Assembly: GCA_963667435.1 (NCBI GenBank)
Contig: OY763414.1
Location: forward strand, 2,356,001-2,420,000
DNA length: 64,000 bases
Direction of reading: 5' to 3'
DNA from: Marispirochaeta sp963667435
Lineage (GTDB): Bacteria; Spirochaetota; Spirochaetia; JC444; Marispirochaetaceae
The notes under the pieces were generated by a model that worked only from the letters and a program-made list of their open reading frames with translations, did no database searches and was not told the DNA's origin. The position numbers and the translations under genes are program-made. The first letter of the stretch is position 1. Each line of letters opens with the position of its first letter. Of the stretch, positions 44,977 through 51,768 are shown piece after piece.

Positions 44977-45822
44977 ATGATGCAGCAGTTTTTGTCCTAT
45001 ACCTACTACCTCCTTCTGGCAGTTCTTATATTTAATCTCACACAGCGCAAACATCAGGATCATGGTGAAAGAAAGCGTCTTGCCAGCCTTTTTACCGCCG
45101 GCGGTATTCTTCTTTTTCTGACTTTCATGCAGGCTGTTGTTCATTTTGACCTGGGACCCTGGGGATATACTGCAGCCACAGCACTTACAGCCCTTTACTA
45201 CTGGTTTTTAAGAAAAAAGATCGCCGTTTTCCGGTTTAGCTGTCCTGAGTGCGGCAGTCGCTACTCCTGGAATAATATCTTTTATTACGACACCCCCACA
45301 TGCAGCTGCACTACGAAAATACCAGCTGTTCCTGACAGCGTTGACGATGTTGACTGGGATACCTGGAAAGCAAAAGAAGAGGCAGTCCTCTGTTTTATTG
45401 TCAGAGACGGACAGGTCTTGCTTATCAACAAAAAAACAGGACTGGGTGCCGGAAAGGTCAGCGCTCCAGGCGGACGCATTGAAGCGGGAGAAACTCCCGA
45501 AGAGGCGGCAATCCGTGAAACAATTGAAGAAACAGGCCTGACCCCTTACAACCTGGAGGAACGAACAGAGCTCTGCTTTATCTTCGCCGACGGGTACTCT
45601 CTCCATGGACGAGCATTTTTCGCCACCGACTGCAGCGGAGATATGATTGAAACAGACGAGGCGGATCCCTTCTGGTGCAGTGTTGAAGAGATTCCATTTG
45701 ACAAGATGTGGGCCGACGATCCTCTATGGATTCCGGGAGCCATGGAAGGGGAAAAGAAAAAGGGTGTTTTCATTTTCGACGGAGATACAATGCTGAGCCA
45801 CCGTTTTGAAATGAAAAGCTGA
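44977..45822 (+). CDS. Membrane-anchored zinc-ribbon NUDIX hydrolase (MTH1-like)
   Basis: An unusual 281-residue fusion. Residues 1-80 hold three hydrophobic helices, 85-115 a zinc-ribbon-like Cys set (SCPECGSRYSW, then PTCSC), and 125-281 a NUDIX domain. The NUDIX box GGRIEAGETPEEAAIRETIEETG is complete (GX5EX7REXXEEXG). Downstream features FDKMWADDPLWIPGAM and KGVFIFDGDTMLSH resemble the MTH1 oxidised-nucleotide sanitising enzymes. Expected activity is hydrolysis of 8-oxo-dGTP or a related nucleotide at the inner face of the membrane. Why a sanitising enzyme is membrane-bound is unknown. No clear ribosome-binding site; a promoter lies six bases before the ATG. Confidence 0.8.
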   Translation: MMQQFLSYTYYLLLAVLIFNLTQRKHQDHGERKRLASLFTAGGILLFLTFMQAVVHFDLGPWGYTAATALTALYYWFLRKKIAVFRFSCPECGSRYSWNNIFYYDTPTCSCTTKIPAVPDSVDDVDWDTWKAKEEAVLCFIVRDGQVLLINKKTGLGAGKVSAPGGRIEAGETPEEAAIRETIEETGLTPYNLEERTELCFIFADGYSLHGRAFFATDCSGDMIETDEADPFWCSVEEIPFDKMWADDPLWIPGAMEGEKKKGVFIFDGDTMLSHRFEMKS

Positions 45823-45833
45823 CCCCCCTGTGA

Positions 45834-45862
45834 TTGAACTTGCATCCCAAAATGCATATCTT
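45834..45862 (+). promoter_or_regulatory. Promoter of the bifunctional nuclease gene
   Basis: TTGAAC (45834-45839), a 17-base spacer and TATCTT (45857-45862), each matching consensus at four positions. The predicted start is about 35 bases before the ATG at 45905, which has GGGGAG upstream. Confidence 0.45.
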
Positions 45863-45904
45863 TGAATTACCGGAACCAATGGATACAGATCAAACGGGGA
45901 GTAA

Positions 45905-46480
45905 ATGTTAGTAGAGGCAGAAATCTGGACCATCGCCAGAACAGACCAGGGCAACGCCGTGCTAGTTCGCCCCACCGGCAGTGAATCTGCTGTGCCCATT
46001 TTTATTGGACAACTGGAAGCTCAATCAATTCTGATCGGGCTCGGGAATGTACCAATGCCGCGGCCCTTAACCCATGATCTGTTTCTTTCACTTCTGGCGA
46101 CCCTCGGCATACAACTGCAGAGAATCGAGATCACAAGTTTAAAAGAAGGAACCTTTTATGCGCAGATCATCCTGAAACCCGCCACCGGGGATGAGATGAT
46201 CGTTGATGCAAGGCCATCAGATTCAATAGGAATCGCTGTTCGGGCAAAATGTCCCGTTTTTATCGATGAAGCTATTGTTGAAGAGGCGGGAATTTCGGTC
46301 TCCTCGGTAAACGCCGGCGGAGAAGAGATGGGCGCCAACCCCTATGAAACAGAAAAAAAGCGGCTGGAGGAAGAACTGCACAGGGCGGTGGAAGACGAGA
46401 ACTACGAGGATGCAGCAAAACTCAGGGATAAACTGCAAAAACTTACCGAAACCTTCCCCCAAACAGACGAAGAGGAGTAG
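45905..46480 (+). CDS. Bifunctional nuclease family protein (DUF151) with UVR motif
   Basis: A 191-residue protein: DUF151/bifunctional nuclease domain (about 1-135: VPIFIGQLEAQSILIGL, then RPLTHDLFLSLLATLGI and DARPSDSIGIAVRA), followed by a UVR-type helical motif near the end (AVEDENYEDAAKLRDKLQKL). The nuclease name comes from a few tested members; in most bacteria the role is unclear. GGGGAG precedes the ATG. Ends one base from the convergent EIIA gene. Confidence 0.9.
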   Translation: MLVEAEIWTIARTDQGNAVLVRPTGSESAVPIFIGQLEAQSILIGLGNVPMPRPLTHDLFLSLLATLGIQLQRIEITSLKEGTFYAQIILKPATGDEMIVDARPSDSIGIAVRAKCPVFIDEAIVEEAGISVSSVNAGGEEMGANPYETEKKRLEEELHRAVEDENYEDAAKLRDKLQKLTETFPQTDEEE

Positions 46481-46481
46481 G

Positions 46482-46976
46482 TCAGGCAGACTGCAAAAGA
46501 GTTCCACCGCACCCAAGTACGGTTCGAAGAATTTCCCTCAAAATATGTCCCTCACATGAAACAAGTCTCCGGCGTGCATCCGGATGAATAAGATACCGTG
46601 AGAGCCTGGCCAGTATTTCAAGGTAGACAGCCTGCATTTCAGGCGGATTGGCTGCAATGAACATCAGGTGAACCGGCTCTCCGTCGTATGATCCATAGAC
46701 TATTCCGGGAGAAGAGACTCCAAGAAACAGATAGACATCCGTAAGGGAAGTGACCTTTCCATGGGCAATAGCAACACCATGACCAAGCCCTGTTGAACCT
46801 TCTTCTTCCCGCCGGAATACTGCATCCTTAAGACCATGTAGACGGTTAAGAGAAGCAAGCAGGCTGATTTCTTCAAACATTTCACCAATCGCATCCGTCT
46901 TTTTTCGGCTGCAAACAGGTTTCAGGATTGAAGACTGGGGCAAAATATGGTGAAACCCTGAAAGATAGGTGTTCAT
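46482..46976 (-). CDS. PTS EIIA type-2 (PtsN-like) domain protein
   Basis: A 164-residue phosphocarrier-type protein of the fructose/mannitol EIIA family. The active-site region EEEGSTGLGHGVAIAHGK carries the expected His (second, HGK), with Gly-His in place of the usual Gly-Asn-Gly. The domain covers almost the whole protein, so it is stand-alone, as in PtsN regulators or the nitrogen-PTS branch. No PTS sugar permease is nearby, favouring a regulatory role. The ATG at 46976 has no ribosome-binding site but has GATAAT six bases upstream. Divergent from the GAF-GGDEF gene with a shared 80-bp gap. Confidence 0.85.
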   Translation of the reverse strand: MNTYLSGFHHILPQSSILKPVCSRKKTDAIGEMFEEISLLASLNRLHGLKDAVFRREEEGSTGLGHGVAIAHGKVTSLTDVYLFLGVSSPGIVYGSYDGEPVHLMFIAANPPEMQAVYLEILARLSRYLIHPDARRRLVSCEGHILREILRTVLGCGGTLLQSA

Positions 46977-46979
46977 ACT

Positions 46980-47020
46980 TTGATTATCGGTTGCTAAATT
47001 CTCTATACTTAGATAGAGAA
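46980..47020 (+). promoter_or_regulatory. Promoter with operator palindrome for the GAF-GGDEF gene
   Basis: TTGATT (46980-46985), an 18-base spacer and TATACT (47004-47009). A perfect inverted repeat TTCTCTAT-ACTTAG-ATAGAGAA (46999-47020) covers the -10 box and likely start site. It could serve as an operator, possibly affecting the divergent EIIA gene as well. Confidence 0.6.
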
Positions 47021-47056
47021 AAAAGGGATATACTTATTTTTTTAACAGGATAGATG

Positions 47057-48097
47057 ATGAGCGGCATTGACATAAAAAATATGCAGCAGAAATATGAGAA
47101 AACCATTCATGACCTGAAACAGCTTATTGAGATAAGCCGCAGCCTTGCGTCAACTCTGGAGTTTCCAGCTCTTATAGATTCAATTCTGTACATTTGTTTG
47201 ACCCAGATGAAAGTGCTCAATGTCGGCCTTTTTCTGAAAGACCAGATGCAGAAGAAAACCCTGGAACTCTATCGCAACTATAAAGGCTTCAATATAGATC
47301 ACCGCAAGCCATACTCAATCCCTGTGGAATCAGATTGTGCAAAAATGCTGCTCTCTATGAGCAGAGCCTGTACCATGCAGGAAATTCTTGAAAGAGCACA
47401 CCCTGATTCTCCCCAGCTGGCCATGATGCAGGATCTGAGGCCCTCACTGATCGTTCCACTCAGGCTGAAAGATGAACTGATGGGGATTCTGATTATGGGA
47501 GAGGGTCCGGATGTTGATCTCTTTTCAGAGGACCAGAAGGAATATATCCAGACAATCTGCCTCTTTGCGGCTGCCGCAGTGCACAATGCAATCCTGTACG
47601 AAATGGCCACCACAGACATGATGACTCAGCTGCGCCTGCGAAACTTCTTCCTCTCCTCCATGAATAAAATCTTTGAACAGACTGTCCGGGAGCAGACAAC
47701 CCTCTCCCTGATTTTCATTGATATTGATCACTTTAAACGACTGAATGATACCTACGGGCATGCCTGCGGTGATTATATGCTTACCCGGGTCTCCGATATT
47801 CTGCACAACAGTATCCGCAAAGTGGATATCGGCTGCAGGTATGGAGGCGATGAGTGTGTCATTCTCCTGCCGGGTGCCGGTATGGAGATGGCTACAGCAG
47901 TGGCAGAAAGAATCCGCAAAAAGATTGAGACCGGAAATTTCATCTACGAAGGAGAAAAACTCACTACCTCGATTTCTGCCGGAGTTGCCGAGCTGGATAT
48001 AAACCGGGATTTCACTTCCGAATCACTAATAAAGCGAGCCGACCAGGCCCTGTACCGGGCTAAGGAAAAGGGGCGCAACCAGACGGTCCAGGCGTAA
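47057..48097 (+). CDS. GAF-GGDEF diguanylate cyclase
   Basis: A 346-residue cytoplasmic enzyme predicted to make c-di-GMP. A short coiled coil (10-30) leads into a GAF-like sensory domain (about 35-165), then the cyclase (about 170-346). The metal Asp is in FIDIDHFKRLNDTYGH. The active-site loop reads GGDEC, with Cys in the last position, which is not catalytic. The inhibitory site RKVD lies five residues upstream, so product feedback is likely. ATGs at 47054 and 47057 are in frame; AGGA sits six bases before the second. The ferredoxin gene follows after 4 bp. Confidence 0.92.
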   Translation: MSGIDIKNMQQKYEKTIHDLKQLIEISRSLASTLEFPALIDSILYICLTQMKVLNVGLFLKDQMQKKTLELYRNYKGFNIDHRKPYSIPVESDCAKMLLSMSRACTMQEILERAHPDSPQLAMMQDLRPSLIVPLRLKDELMGILIMGEGPDVDLFSEDQKEYIQTICLFAAAAVHNAILYEMATTDMMTQLRLRNFFLSSMNKIFEQTVREQTTLSLIFIDIDHFKRLNDTYGHACGDYMLTRVSDILHNSIRKVDIGCRYGGDECVILLPGAGMEMATAVAERIRKKIETGNFIYEGEKLTTSISAGVAELDINRDFTSESLIKRADQALYRAKEKGRNQTVQA

Positions 48098-48101
48098 TAG
48101 C

Positions 48102-48395
48102 ATGGCAAATATAACCGTTCTGCCGGAGAAGGTAATCTATCCGATCAATGCAAGTGTATCCATCCTTAACACCCTGCTGAGAAACGGTCATTCAATAATG
48201 CACCGATGCGGCGGTAGAGCCCAATGCGGAACCTGTCGGATAAAGATTGTGGATGGTTCCAGACTAAGCAAACCAGGTCCTCCGGAAATAGCCCGACTGG
48301 GTGAGGATATGTTAAAAAAAGGATTCCGCCTGGCTTGCCAGACATATGCCTGGGGAGATGTTGTAATAGAAACAGCCCCCCCGGATGGTATCTGA
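48102..48395 (+). CDS. Plant-type 2Fe-2S ferredoxin domain protein
   Basis: A 97-residue iron-sulfur protein. The cluster ligands Cys36, Cys42, Cys45 and Cys79 fit the 2Fe-2S ferredoxin pattern C-X5-C-X2-C-Xn-C (HRCGGRAQCGTC, then RLACQTY). It carries one electron. It starts 4 bp after the diguanylate cyclase gene and is probably co-transcribed with it. Ferredoxin-like domains of this type are often fused to class III cyclases; here a class III cyclase is encoded 1.6 kb away, but no direct tie is visible. Redox partner unknown. Confidence 0.88.
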   Translation: MANITVLPEKVIYPINASVSILNTLLRNGHSIMHRCGGRAQCGTCRIKIVDGSRLSKPGPPEIARLGEDMLKKGFRLACQTYAWGDVVIETAPPDGI

Positions 48396-48408
48396 TTTCT
48401 CAAATTTC

Positions 48409-49854
48409 TTAGAGCTGCCGCAGCAGAATCAGCAGATAATTCCAGAACCGCTCGGTGGAAGGAATGCTCACCCGCTCCTTCGGACTGTGAGCGCCCCGGA
48501 TGTCCGGACCGAAGGAAATCATATCCATCCCCGAAATCTTGCTGTCGATAACTCCGCATTCCAATCCGGCATGAATAACCGTAGTTACAGGATCCTGCCC
48601 GTGAACCTCGTGGTAAATTCGCCGCGCTTCTGCAAGCAGTGTTGAATCCGGCTTAGGCTCCCATGCAGGATACTCACTCTCGTACTCAACCTCACACCCA
48701 ATCAGCTCCATGGCAGCACGTACCTGAGTACAGATCGCATCACGCTTGAAAGCCACAGCCGAACGCTGACTGGTCAGAAGATACAGGGTTGCATCTTTTG
48801 TCTGGACTGCCGCAAAATTTGTTGATGTTTCCACCACTCCCTTAATCAGTGAGCTCATCTCCACAACACCATGGGGAACAGAGAGAAGCCCGCGGATGAT
48901 ATCTGTTCCGCCCTCTATAACCCCGTCGGGAGTTTCCTTGAGAGTACGCAGGGAAATTTGTATTTGCCCATCATCCGTATGGCGTCTGCGCGCCTGCTGC
49001 TGCTTCAGCTCTGCCTCCTGCTTCAGGACATTCAGAAATTTCTCGGGCAAAGACAGAACTGCCTCAAACTCCCGGGGAATAGCATTATGCTTGCCGCCCC
49101 CCCGCAGTGAAACCAGTTCCATATCATCAATACATGCACTATAGATAACCTGTGCTCCCAGCTTGATAGCATTTCCCAGATGTCTGTGAATCTCTCCACC
49201 GGAATGCCCGCCGAAAAGACCGTCCACCCGGAGAACTACTGTAACATTTTCCTTCGATGCCGGAAGCACTTTCAATTTTCGCTTACCCGAAGTGTTCCTG
49301 CCTCCTGCACAGCCGAAATAGAAGATACCCTCCTCCTCGGAATCCATGTTTATCAACCTCCGTCCCCGGATAATATCCGGAGTAAGGCCCATGGCGCCGT
49401 TCAGGCCGGTCTCTTCATCAACAGTGAAAAGGGCTTCCAGAGCCGGATGCTGAAGCTCCTTATCTGCAAGAACGGCAAGAGCTGCAGCCACACCGATGCC
49501 GTTATCCGCACCGAGGGTTGTCCCTTCAGCACGCAGCCAGTCTCCGTCTGCAACCACCCGGATGGGATCTTTTTCAAAATCATGTTCCGTACCATCATTT
49601 TTCTCACAGACCATATCCAGATGCCCCTGGAGTACCAGAGGAGGATGGTCTTCATACCCCGGAGAAGCCGATTTGGACACAACCACACTGCCCACGGTAT
49701 CCCTGCGTGCTTCGAGTCCTTGTTTTGCAGCGAAGGCGAGAATATATTCAGCCAGGGCATCTTCGTTGCCGGAGCCGTGGGGAATCGAACAGATATCTTC
49801 AAAATAGGGCCATAACGGGGACGAAAAGCCTGCCCCGGGAATTAGTATTGCCAT
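48409..49854 (-). CDS. pepD: Aminoacyl-histidine dipeptidase (Xaa-His dipeptidase)
   Basis: Di-zinc M20 peptidase of 481 residues (E. coli PepD 485) that cleaves dipeptides such as carnosine-type Xaa-His. Metal-binding motifs are all present: LQGHLDMVCEKN, ADNGIGVAAALAV, DEETGLNGAMG, DSEEEGIFYFGCAGG and a final HAGLECGVI. The dimerisation lobe holds GGHSGGEIHR. GGAGGGG precedes the ATG. Its downstream end is convergent with the ferredoxin gene, 13 bp apart. Single gene. Confidence 0.94.
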   Translation of the reverse strand: MAILIPGAGFSSPLWPYFEDICSIPHGSGNEDALAEYILAFAAKQGLEARRDTVGSVVVSKSASPGYEDHPPLVLQGHLDMVCEKNDGTEHDFEKDPIRVVADGDWLRAEGTTLGADNGIGVAAALAVLADKELQHPALEALFTVDEETGLNGAMGLTPDIIRGRRLINMDSEEEGIFYFGCAGGRNTSGKRKLKVLPASKENVTVVLRVDGLFGGHSGGEIHRHLGNAIKLGAQVIYSACIDDMELVSLRGGGKHNAIPREFEAVLSLPEKFLNVLKQEAELKQQQARRRHTDDGQIQISLRTLKETPDGVIEGGTDIIRGLLSVPHGVVEMSSLIKGVVETSTNFAAVQTKDATLYLLTSQRSAVAFKRDAICTQVRAAMELIGCEVEYESEYPAWEPKPDSTLLAEARRIYHEVHGQDPVTTVIHAGLECGVIDSKISGMDMISFGPDIRGAHSPKERVSIPSTERFWNYLLILLRQL

Positions 49855-49930
49855 AGGTTACCCCTCCGAAAAGTGTCTTAAATAAGTTAATACTATCATG
49901 AAGCCTAATCTCTGCCCATGAGAAATACGC

Positions 49931-49959
49931 TTGACCTGAAGACAAAGCTGGAATAGAGT
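49931..49959 (+). promoter_or_regulatory. Promoter of the class III cyclase gene, adjacent to the start codon
   Basis: TTGACC (49931-49936), exactly 17 bases, TAGAGT (49954-49959), then eight bases to the ATG. The predicted start is at or next to the first codon, and no Shine-Dalgarno is present. Confidence 0.6.
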
Positions 49960-49967
49960 TTTCCACT

Positions 49968-51065
49968 ATGAGACAGACGATCCTAGCTATCACTACATTA
50001 CAAATCAAGCAACATGATCTACTGAAGATTCTGTCGGAAAATGATCTTGAGGAGATGGATTTTATCCGGGTGGAATCCATAGAAGAAGCGGAGAACCTCT
50101 TCTTCGAGAGGGACATCCTCCTGGTTATCGGTGACAACAGCATTCCGGGTATCAGGGAAATACTGATTGAAATGAAGCAGGATGAATTCTTCTCCCATGT
50201 TCCGGTTATCCTGTTGATCCCTCGCAGAACTCGTCAGACCATTCAAAAAGCACTTCAGGAAGGATTTGATGTGTGCATCGCAGAGGAGGAAGTTCCACTG
50301 CTGCTGGCCCATCAGGCTATACCTCTTATAAAGAATCACCTCCGTTCTGACATCTCAAGAGAAGAAGTCTCGCAACTGCAGGAGAAATCGATTCATGATT
50401 TTATCCTGCTTGACCTGATAAAGGATTACATCCCCAGAACTATCTACAATATTGCCCTTAAATGCGCTCATCAGCAGAAGATATGGATCCCCGAAGAAGA
50501 GACAACCCTCACAATTGTTTTCGGCGATATACGCGGCTTTACCCCCCATACCCAGAACATGGAGCCCAAGAATGTTATCAGTTATTTAAACCGGGCCTTT
50601 GATGTTGTCTCCCGGCTGGTTTATTCCCATAGCGGGGATATTGATAAATACATCGGAGATGCTTTTCTTGCAGTATTTTCCGATCCCCTGGATGCCCTGC
50701 AATCCATGATCGCAGTACAACAGGAAATGAGAGAAATAAATCGGGAATCAGAACCGGAAGACAAGATTCTGTTTCGCATCGGAATGCATACCGGTCCGGT
50801 AATCCGTGGAAATGTGGGAGGCAATAACCGCTTCGATAATACCCTTATTGGCGATACAGTAAACACAGCAGCCCGGCTTGAACAGATGGGAAGCCCGGGA
50901 GGCGTGCTTATTTCTGAAGCAACGCGAAAACTCCTGAACCTTGAACTGCCCGTGGAATACGGAAGACAGGAACGCCTGAAGGGCAGAACCGGCATAGAAA
51001 CTGTCTGGGAGGTATTTGAATTTCTCGATACCCGGGAGGTCAACTCTGAATCTGCTTCTTTGTGA
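49968..51065 (+). CDS. Class III adenylate cyclase with receiver-like N-terminus
   Basis: A 365-residue enzyme predicted to make cAMP. Residues 1-120 look like a receiver fold, but the phospho-acceptor position reads LLVIGDNSIPGI rather than the usual acidic form, so phosphorylation is doubtful. The catalytic domain (about 175-345) carries both metal Asp residues (VFGDIRGF and KYIGDAF), the substrate Lys in DKYIGD, the Asp of IGDTVN selecting adenine, and the Asn/Arg pair in NTAARLE. A helical segment (125-170) connects them. The next gene, rsmE, starts inside its last codons. No ribosome-binding site; see the adjacent promoter. Confidence 0.88.
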   Translation: MRQTILAITTLQIKQHDLLKILSENDLEEMDFIRVESIEEAENLFFERDILLVIGDNSIPGIREILIEMKQDEFFSHVPVILLIPRRTRQTIQKALQEGFDVCIAEEEVPLLLAHQAIPLIKNHLRSDISREEVSQLQEKSIHDFILLDLIKDYIPRTIYNIALKCAHQQKIWIPEEETTLTIVFGDIRGFTPHTQNMEPKNVISYLNRAFDVVSRLVYSHSGDIDKYIGDAFLAVFSDPLDALQSMIAVQQEMREINRESEPEDKILFRIGMHTGPVIRGNVGGNNRFDNTLIGDTVNTAARLEQMGSPGGVLISEATRKLLNLELPVEYGRQERLKGRTGIETVWEVFEFLDTREVNSESASL

Positions 51066-51768
51066 ACCGGAGGAGATAGACAATAACAATATTGCCCTTA
51101 TTGAAGGAAGCAGAGCGGAGCATGTAAGAAAGATTCTGAAAGCCTCACCTGGGGAAAATATAAGCGCCGGCATAATCGGTCTCGGCAAAGGAACTGCCGA
51201 GATTCTGGAACTGAAACCCGGCGCCTGTAAAATTCATATCACAGCCGGAGAAAAGCCGGACAGCCTGTATCCGCTGAGGCTTGCTGTAGGCATGGTTCGT
51301 CCCATACAGGTAAAAAGAATTCTGAAAACCGCAGCCTCCTTCGGTATCAGCGAAATACTTTTCCTTCCCACGGACCTGGGAGAAGCTTCCTACCGAAACG
51401 CAAATATCTGGCAGGAATACCACAGATTGCTGGTGGAGGGAGCCTCGCAGGGAGGAATCTGCAGTCTGCCGAAGGTCCGGCTCTGTTCCGGACTCAATGA
51501 TCTGCTCTCTCCAACCGATCCCGGAGAACGGCGCATTGTCTTTGATCTTCCTTCACCAGAGTACCCTGATTACCATGCAGCTCCGCTGCAGCCGCAGCAG
51601 GATACGATGATTCTCATAGGATCAGAAAGGGGATGGACCGAAAAAGAGAGGAAAAAGATCTGCTCTGAAGGCTTTGAACGCCGCAGTCTCGGCCGACGGG
51701 TTCTTACAACGGAAACCGCCTGTACTGCCGCAATGGCACTTATTCTTCAGGAGACGGGCTTTTTTTAA
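51046..51768 (+). CDS. rsmE: 16S rRNA m3U1498 methyltransferase
   Basis: SPOUT-family methyltransferase that methylates U1498 of 16S rRNA. From the chosen start it is 240 residues: a PUA-like N-terminal domain, then the knotted domain with GMVRPIQVKRILKTAASFGI, a YRNANIWQEYHRL helix, the SAM loop LIGSERGWTEKE and the final LGRRVLTTETACTAAM. The start is unusual. CTG at 51046 has GGGAGG six bases upstream and gives the common family opening (M)NLLLCEPEEI; TTG at 51016 would add ten residues with no counterpart. It overlaps the cyclase gene by 20 bp and the convergent feoB tail by 29 bp. Confidence 0.92.
   Translation: MNLLLCEPEEIDNNNIALIEGSRAEHVRKILKASPGENISAGIIGLGKGTAEILELKPGACKIHITAGEKPDSLYPLRLAVGMVRPIQVKRILKTAASFGISEILFLPTDLGEASYRNANIWQEYHRLLVEGASQGGICSLPKVRLCSGLNDLLSPTDPGERRIVFDLPSPEYPDYHAAPLQPQQDTMILIGSERGWTEKERKKICSEGFERRSLGRRVLTTETACTAAMALILQETGFF

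Noticed and set aside
51016..51045. TTG start for rsmE, adding ten residues
   Set aside because: The purine box is only three bases away and the added residues have no family counterpart; CTG 51046 fits better, though this is not certain.
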